A DNA stretch of 26,993 nt from Bacillota bacterium. GTDB lineage: Bacteria; Bacillota; Clostridia; Acetivibrionales; DSM-1351. This document shows, one piece after another, positions 23,645-26,993 of the stretch. The position numbers and the translations under genes are program-made. Position 1 is the stretch's first letter. The number at the start of each line of letters is the position of its first letter. Under the pieces are notes generated by a model. It saw only the letters and a program-made list of their open reading frames with translations, had not been told where the DNA came from and made no database searches. The stretch lies in contig JAEZOA010000062.1 in the NCBI GenBank assembly GCA_023441625.1, positions 1 through 26,993 on the forward strand. The letters are read 5' to 3'.

Positions 23645-23756
23645 TTTATCATTTTCTTTTCAGCTTCTGTCATCTTTTCTGTTGAATTTCTAACTTTTTT
23701 ATCAAACTCATTAACATTATTTTTTCACTGCGCAAGCGACCTCCCCTCGGATTACA

Positions 23757-23777
23757 TCAGCCCGCAATACGGGCTGA
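23757..23777. repeat. Perfect 8-bp GC-rich hairpin
   Basis: TCAGCCCG and CGGGCTGA flank a 5-nt loop. No T run follows on either strand, so it is not a clear terminator. Confidence 0.7.
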
Positions 23778-23789
23778 AAGTCATTTGGC

Positions 23790-23835
23790 ATAGGTGTCGG
23801 ATTTAATGCGATGGGGTTACTATAGGCGTCGGATT
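23790..23835. repeat. 14-bp direct repeat
   Basis: ATAGGTGTCGGATT (23790-23803) and ATAGGCGTCGGATT (23822-23835) agree at 13 of 14 positions, 32 bp apart. Repeats of this kind occur as transposase-binding sites near transposon ends. Confidence 0.6.
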
Positions 23836-24035
23836 ATGAGAATTACCACATTTGACAAGGGGTTGCAAGATGGTCATTACTGACACTTGTGGCTTTTACG
23901 GTAGACAAAAGAAAATATCTTAACAGAGAATAACCATATCTCTATTAAGACCAAAATATTTGAGTATACTATTTTAGATACTGTCATCTTTGCTACCGTA
24001 CCTCAACATGGACACTAAAATGAAGTACAATATCA

Positions 24036-24755
24036 TTATCGCAATTTTTCCCTTATATAATCCATTCTTCCAGAATGGTAAGAAAAATCTCTATCAGGAA
24101 ACAGTTTAGGCAAAAGTTCTACAGCAAGTTCTAGATCCTTTAATACAATACTTTTATTAATCATAACTAAATCCGGGAAATTATCTGGTATATCAATGTA
24201 AAAATATTGCCACCCCCTAACAGCACAGCTTGCAATCATTGCATCAAAATATTCTTCAAGTGCAAGTTTCATAGGATAATAGGCACTATTATCATAAAAA
24301 TATATCTTCGGTGGAAAATCTCCTGCTTTTCTTAAAAAACACCCAAATCTTCCATCATCTCCCCATGACTGTTTTTCAAACCAATTTAATTTTTTCAAAA
24401 ATTCTAACTCTTTGTCGTCTGGTTGATGTTTATTTATCGAATTAAATGTATCCCAAAAATCTGAATCTTGAATTAAAGCTTCACTGAAACCATTAAATTG
24501 AAATCCACCATAAATAAATTCATCTTCATCATGTGAATTCGACCAACAAATTGATACTCCAGATAAGTTAAAATACTCCAAATCTTCTTCCTTTATAGTA
24601 ATATTCCAATTATCATATAATAAAGGGATATTTCTTCTAAGTAACCTTTGTGACAATGATAAAAAATTAGTATTAGTCCAACTTTCCTTAATCTTTACTT
24701 TTGAACTTTCTAAGTATTTAAAAAAACTACTAAATGAATCAAAAAAATTATCCAT
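24036..24755 (-). CDS. Hypothetical soluble protein, possibly SUKH/immunity-type
   Basis: 239 residues, ATG start with GGAGG 6-7 nt upstream. No signal peptide or membrane helix; acidic and very rich in aromatic residues, with motifs such as SICWSNSHDEDEFIYGGFQF (about 67-86), WGDDGRFGCFLRKAGDFPP and IYFYDNSAYYPMKLALEEYF in the second half. This alternation of strands with acidic turns and a late helix is like SMI1/KNR4-type immunity proteins, but I cannot place it in a named family. It lies just downstream of the IS110 element on the same strand, and upstream of the GC-richer island. Confidence 0.65.
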   Translation of the reverse strand: MDNFFDSFSSFFKYLESSKVKIKESWTNTNFLSLSQRLLRRNIPLLYDNWNITIKEEDLEYFNLSGVSICWSNSHDEDEFIYGGFQFNGFSEALIQDSDFWDTFNSINKHQPDDKELEFLKKLNWFEKQSWGDDGRFGCFLRKAGDFPPKIYFYDNSAYYPMKLALEEYFDAMIASCAVRGWQYFYIDIPDNFPDLVMINKSIVLKDLELAVELLPKLFPDRDFSYHSGRMDYIREKLR

Positions 24756-24949
24756 TATTTAACCTCCAACTTTTTGTCTTTAATAATATTATTTCCTAAT
24801 ATTTCCAAGTTTTTATCAAAGCTATACTATGGTTTTATCCTGTAAGCTCTTTTTACCCCTAAAATGCACAATCTATATGAAACCTCTTTTTAAGGCATTT
24901 TTACAATTTTTACTATTCCATTTTACCATAATGATAGTTCCAGACAATA
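24756..24949. other. Downstream flank of the IS110 transposase, containing the element's right end
   Basis: 194 bp between the transposase stop and the next gene start. The IS110 right end must lie here or nearby, but IS110 elements lack clear terminal inverted repeats and I cannot fix the boundary. Confidence 0.4.
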
Positions 24950-26149
24950 TCAATCATCTAACTTTTCATATGGCTTGTACTCTGTCTTTGTCCGCATCAT
25001 GCCATATATAATCCTTACAGCTCTTCTTGACACACAAACAAGAACTTGGGGCTTACTTTTACCGTCTCTTAGCTTGCTTTCAAAATACTCTCTGAATACC
25101 GGATGCCTTGCTTTACCATTAGGATTTACCTGTTCCAATTGGATTGCAAGGAAATGAAATATAGCATTTAAAACCCTGTTTCCCTGTCTGCTGCGTTGGT
25201 CTTTACCCTTTCCTGCAGAACTGAAATTAACTGGAGCTATCCCGCTAAATTGAGCCAGCTTGTCAGAGTTAGGAAACCTTTCAATATTGCCTATCTCTGA
25301 AATAATGCTTGCTGCTGTGATAAGGTTAATGCCCGGCATGGTATGAAGCTTGTAGCCTGTAAGTTGAATCAGCGTTTCCAATTCCCTGTCGATATCCTCA
25401 TTTTCCTGTTTTCTGAACTTTAATTCCCGCACAAGGCTCCTGATAATAAGGTCACGCTCATCTTGATAGTCCTTCTCTTTCGGGCTGTTTACTTCTGATA
25501 ATGTCAATATTTGATTCACTTTCTTTACAGTTGTACCCCTATGCACCTTCCTCAATTCCTCCAAAAGAGCTTTTGGTTGAATGTCTTTAAGATACTTTGG
25601 ATGTGGGTACGTTTCCCAGAAGTACATAGCTGTTTTAGTATCCACATCAAAGAAATATTCCTTGTAGCTTGGGTAAACATATGTAAGCTGGGCATTTAGC
25701 TGATTTTTAGCAATAATAATCCCTTGTACAAGAGAATCCCTACGTTTTACCAATTGACGGATTGTCCAGAATAAATCATCATGGCTCTCATCTGTCAGTG
25801 TGTCCAGCATATCCCTAAGTATCTTTGCTACACAGAAAGCATCATATGAGTCATCTTTTTTTGACATAGGGCTACTATTACGCATTGCATCTGTGTAAGC
25901 AGGATTTATATGCTTGACGGTGTATTTATGCCCCAAAAGGTAGGAAGCAAAGTTCCTTCCAAAGCCTCTGGTATCTTCTAAGCCGAATATCGGCTGCAAG
26001 TCCCCGTATAACTTTTTCACATCGACCATAAATTTGTCATATGCCGATGGCCTGTTGGCGAAGGTGATTTCGCCTATTTTGTTAGTCCAGCAGTCCATAA
26101 CCACCGCTGTATGTGTGTCTTTATGCATATCAATACCTATAAAAGCCAT
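24950..26149 (-). mobile_element. IS110-family DEDD transposase/recombinase
   Basis: 399 residues, full length. The N-terminal RuvC-like domain has the acidic tetrad D7 (GIDMHKDTH), E58 (GLEDT), D100 and D103 (KKDDSYDA). A coiled-coil region follows (about 125-260), then the C-terminal Transposase_20 domain with TMPGINLITAASIISEIG and the probable catalytic serine at S310 or S311 in APVNFSSAGKGK. IS110 enzymes move DNA using a serine nucleophile guided by a bridge RNA from the element's non-coding end. The ATG at 26149 is the likely start, although the GGAGGAG before it is unusually far. The frame is intact, so the element may be active. Confidence 0.95.
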
Positions 26150-26440
26150 CTTACGTTTTTGATAGATAATATCTCCTCCATTTCATTGTTTGTCTCCATA
26201 AAACCTGCCGGCAACCGCACTATATGAGCGTTAGTCTGAGAACTTTAGTTCTTTTGACCTCGCAAGGGAGTTTTAGCCTATCCATTTTCCATGTGACTGA
26301 TTACGTGATTCAGGCTCACGAGCCTTTATTCTGTTCTTCGTTACGTGAATTATTTACTATTTGTAAAAACACTTACAAAAGTATTAATTTCAATTGTGTG
26401 TGATGTTAACTCTGGTGAGAAGTGATTGCAAGTAAATTCT
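26150..26440 (-). ncRNA. Candidate IS110 bridge RNA region (non-coding upstream end)
   Basis: About 290 bp upstream of the transposase without an ORF, which is the place and size expected of the left end and bridge RNA of an IS110-group element. It shows compact hairpins: AGAACT-TT-AGTTCT at 26239-26252 and GGCT-CACG-AGCC at 26313-26324, plus a direct repeat of TTACGTGA at 26301 and 26341. Exact RNA ends and guide loops cannot be fixed by eye. Assigned by family knowledge and position. Confidence 0.5.
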
Positions 26441-26448
26441 GAGAAAGA

Positions 26449-26499
26449 GACAAAACAAAAAACAGAGAAGAAAAACAATATCGTTTTAATTTTCTCTGT
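26449..26499 (-). terminator. Rho-independent terminator on the minus strand
   Basis: ACAGAGAA...AAAAC (26462-26476) pairs with GTTTT...TTCTCTGT (26483-26499), with a small bulge. On the minus strand the hairpin is followed by TTTTTTGTTTTG. It closes the short unit starting at 26618. Confidence 0.65.
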
Positions 26500-26599
26500 C
26501 TATATCTGTTATTTTATTCTGTTTTAAATGTTGTGCTTTATCAGTAATTCTTTTAGGAATCTTCCCCCTTAAACCCCCGGCTGTGTCCCATTTTATCAT
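26486..26599 (-). CDS. Possible 37-residue protein in a short transcription unit
   Basis: ATG at 26599, 37 codons, stop at 26486-26488 inside the terminator stem. Product is basic, ending with the segment KQNKITDIDREN. The ATG overlaps a -10-like box and has no ribosome binding site, so either this frame is real with another promoter, or the region is a short untranslated RNA, or it is a remnant. No family recognised. Confidence 0.25.
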   Translation of the reverse strand: MIKWDTAGGLRGKIPKRITDKAQHLKQNKITDIDREN

Positions 26600-26618
26600 G
26601 AGTAAAAAAACCGGTCAA
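26590..26618 (-). promoter_or_regulatory. Promoter-like sequence of a short minus-strand unit
   Basis: TTGACC (26613-26618), 17-bp spacer, TAAAAT (26590-26595). With the terminator at 26449-26499 it would give a transcript of about 130 nt. Confidence 0.45.
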
Positions 26619-26669
26619 GGAGTGGTTCACCATGGACTGTGGGTGCTGTTTCGTTCCAAATTTTCTTGT

Positions 26670-26867
26670 TTAATCTTCAGACTCATTCACTATCAGAATT
26701 CTGTCCCGAAGTATCTTGCCCCTGTTTGGCGATGTGTTACCCTTGCTTCCGACTTTGGTGCATAGGCTGGGATAAGTGTACCCATCAGTAGATTTGAATG
26801 AATTTGAGGGCAATTTGACCACTGTTCCTTTCAGTACTTTTCCGAACAAATTGTGCTGAACCCCCAT
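26670..26867 (-). CDS. Hypothetical 65-residue frame beside the group II intron
   Basis: ATG at 26867, only 14 bp beyond the inferred intron 3' end, with no ribosome binding site. The frame is open back into the intron. The product is basic and has no family I recognise (it begins MGVQHNLFGKVLKG). Base composition is richer in GC than the rest of the window. Best read as part of the 3' exon, that is the remains of whatever the intron inserted into; could be chance. Confidence 0.2.
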   Translation of the reverse strand: MGVQHNLFGKVLKGTVVKLPSNSFKSTDGYTYPSLCTKVGSKGNTSPNRGKILRDRILIVNESED

Positions 26868-26880
26868 ATTGATTTTGGTG

Positions 26881-26993
26881 ATAGAGTAGACGGGTGATTT
26901 CTCACCCGCCCCTCATCAAACCGTGCATGCAGTTTTCCCGCACACGGCTTTCCGACAACCTTTTTTCGCATGCTTACGCTGAAAAGAAAGTCT
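26881..26993 (-). mobile_element. 3' end of a group II intron (domains V and VI), truncated by the window edge
   Basis: On the minus strand a domain V hairpin (26918-26950) has the AGC catalytic triad start, the stem AGCCGTG/CACGGTT and the GAAA-containing tip. It is followed by domain VI (26881-26916), a stem GGCGGGTGA/TCACCCGTC with a GAAA loop, and the ending CTACTCTAT common to bacterial group II introns. The reverse transcriptase gene, if present, lies beyond the window. The 3' splice junction is placed at 26881/26880. Confidence 0.82.

Larger units (their letters stand above)
23597..24035. other. Intergenic region with a GC-richer repeat-bearing island, possible mobile-element remnant
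   Basis: 439 bp without a gene. The part at about 23728-23900 is visibly richer in GC than its surroundings and holds a perfect 8-bp hairpin and a 14-bp direct repeat, both annotated separately. It resembles the end of a lost insertion sequence, but I cannot name one. Confidence 0.45.

Noticed and set aside
26583..26765. 60-codon plus-strand frame near the intron
   Set aside because: Antisense to other candidates, no ribosome binding site, no recognisable family.
1..26993. CRISPR arrays, tRNA and rRNA genes
   Set aside because: No regularly spaced repeats, no tRNA cloverleaf with CCA-type ends and no rRNA-like conserved stretches were seen on reading both strands.

Overview
The window is low-GC (about one third GC by eye) DNA with strong AGGAGG-type ribosome binding sites, several TTG/GTG starts and consensus TTGACA/TATAAT promoters. 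The gene content (RNase Y, YmdB, FolD, YgiQ, OmpR/histidine-kinase pair, EFR1-type flavodoxin-ferredoxin, fumarate reductase) suggests an anaerobic member of the Clostridia (Bacillota). No rRNA, tRNA or CRISPR array was seen.

Layout. (1) 1-6716, all minus strand: a housekeeping block, read in the direction of transcription as ygiQ, folD, rny, ymdB and pgeF (cut by the window edge). rny has its own consensus promoter and a leader of nearly 290 nt. A 19-bp perfect hairpin separates rny from ymdB-pgeF. (2) 7401-10504, plus strand: response regulator, sensor kinase, then a secreted protein of unknown function, closed by a terminator. (3) 10.8-20.3 kb: three neighbouring modules, each a TetR-family regulator beside redox genes. 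Module 1 (minus) is tetR, SDR dehydrogenase and a CrtI-like FAD oxidoreductase, with two matching operators. Module 2 is divergent: a four-helix membrane protein plus EFR1 flavodoxin-ferredoxin on minus and tetR on plus. Its intergenic region holds two overlapping back-to-back promoters and three operators about two helical turns apart. Module 3 (plus) is tetR, a five-helix His-rich cytochrome b-like anchor, FrdA and FrdB, from one promoter whose -10 lies inside an inverted repeat. The FrdA has Gln where quinol:fumarate reductases attach FAD covalently to His, while the catalytic residues remain.

(4) 20.4-24.8 kb, minus: an accessory patch of small unknown genes, a decayed SMI1/KNR4 (SUKH) immunity gene, a zinc-ribbon-like protein, an ECF sigma factor with its own ECF-type promoter, a GAD-like/Tdi1-type immunity protein, and a GC-rich stretch with hairpin and repeats. 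No toxin gene is visible. (5) 24.95-26.99 kb: an IS110-family DEDD transposase with a long non-coding upstream end that probably encodes a bridge RNA, a very short promoter/ORF/terminator unit, and at the window edge the 3' end (domains V and VI) of a group II intron.

Most interesting: the three TetR-controlled redox modules with readable operators, the flavin-site substitution in the fumarate-reductase-like enzyme, the candidate bridge RNA, the long rny leader, and a cloverleaf-like element at 10.80 kb. Function assignments rest on recognisable motifs. Substrates of the redox modules cannot be read from the sequence.
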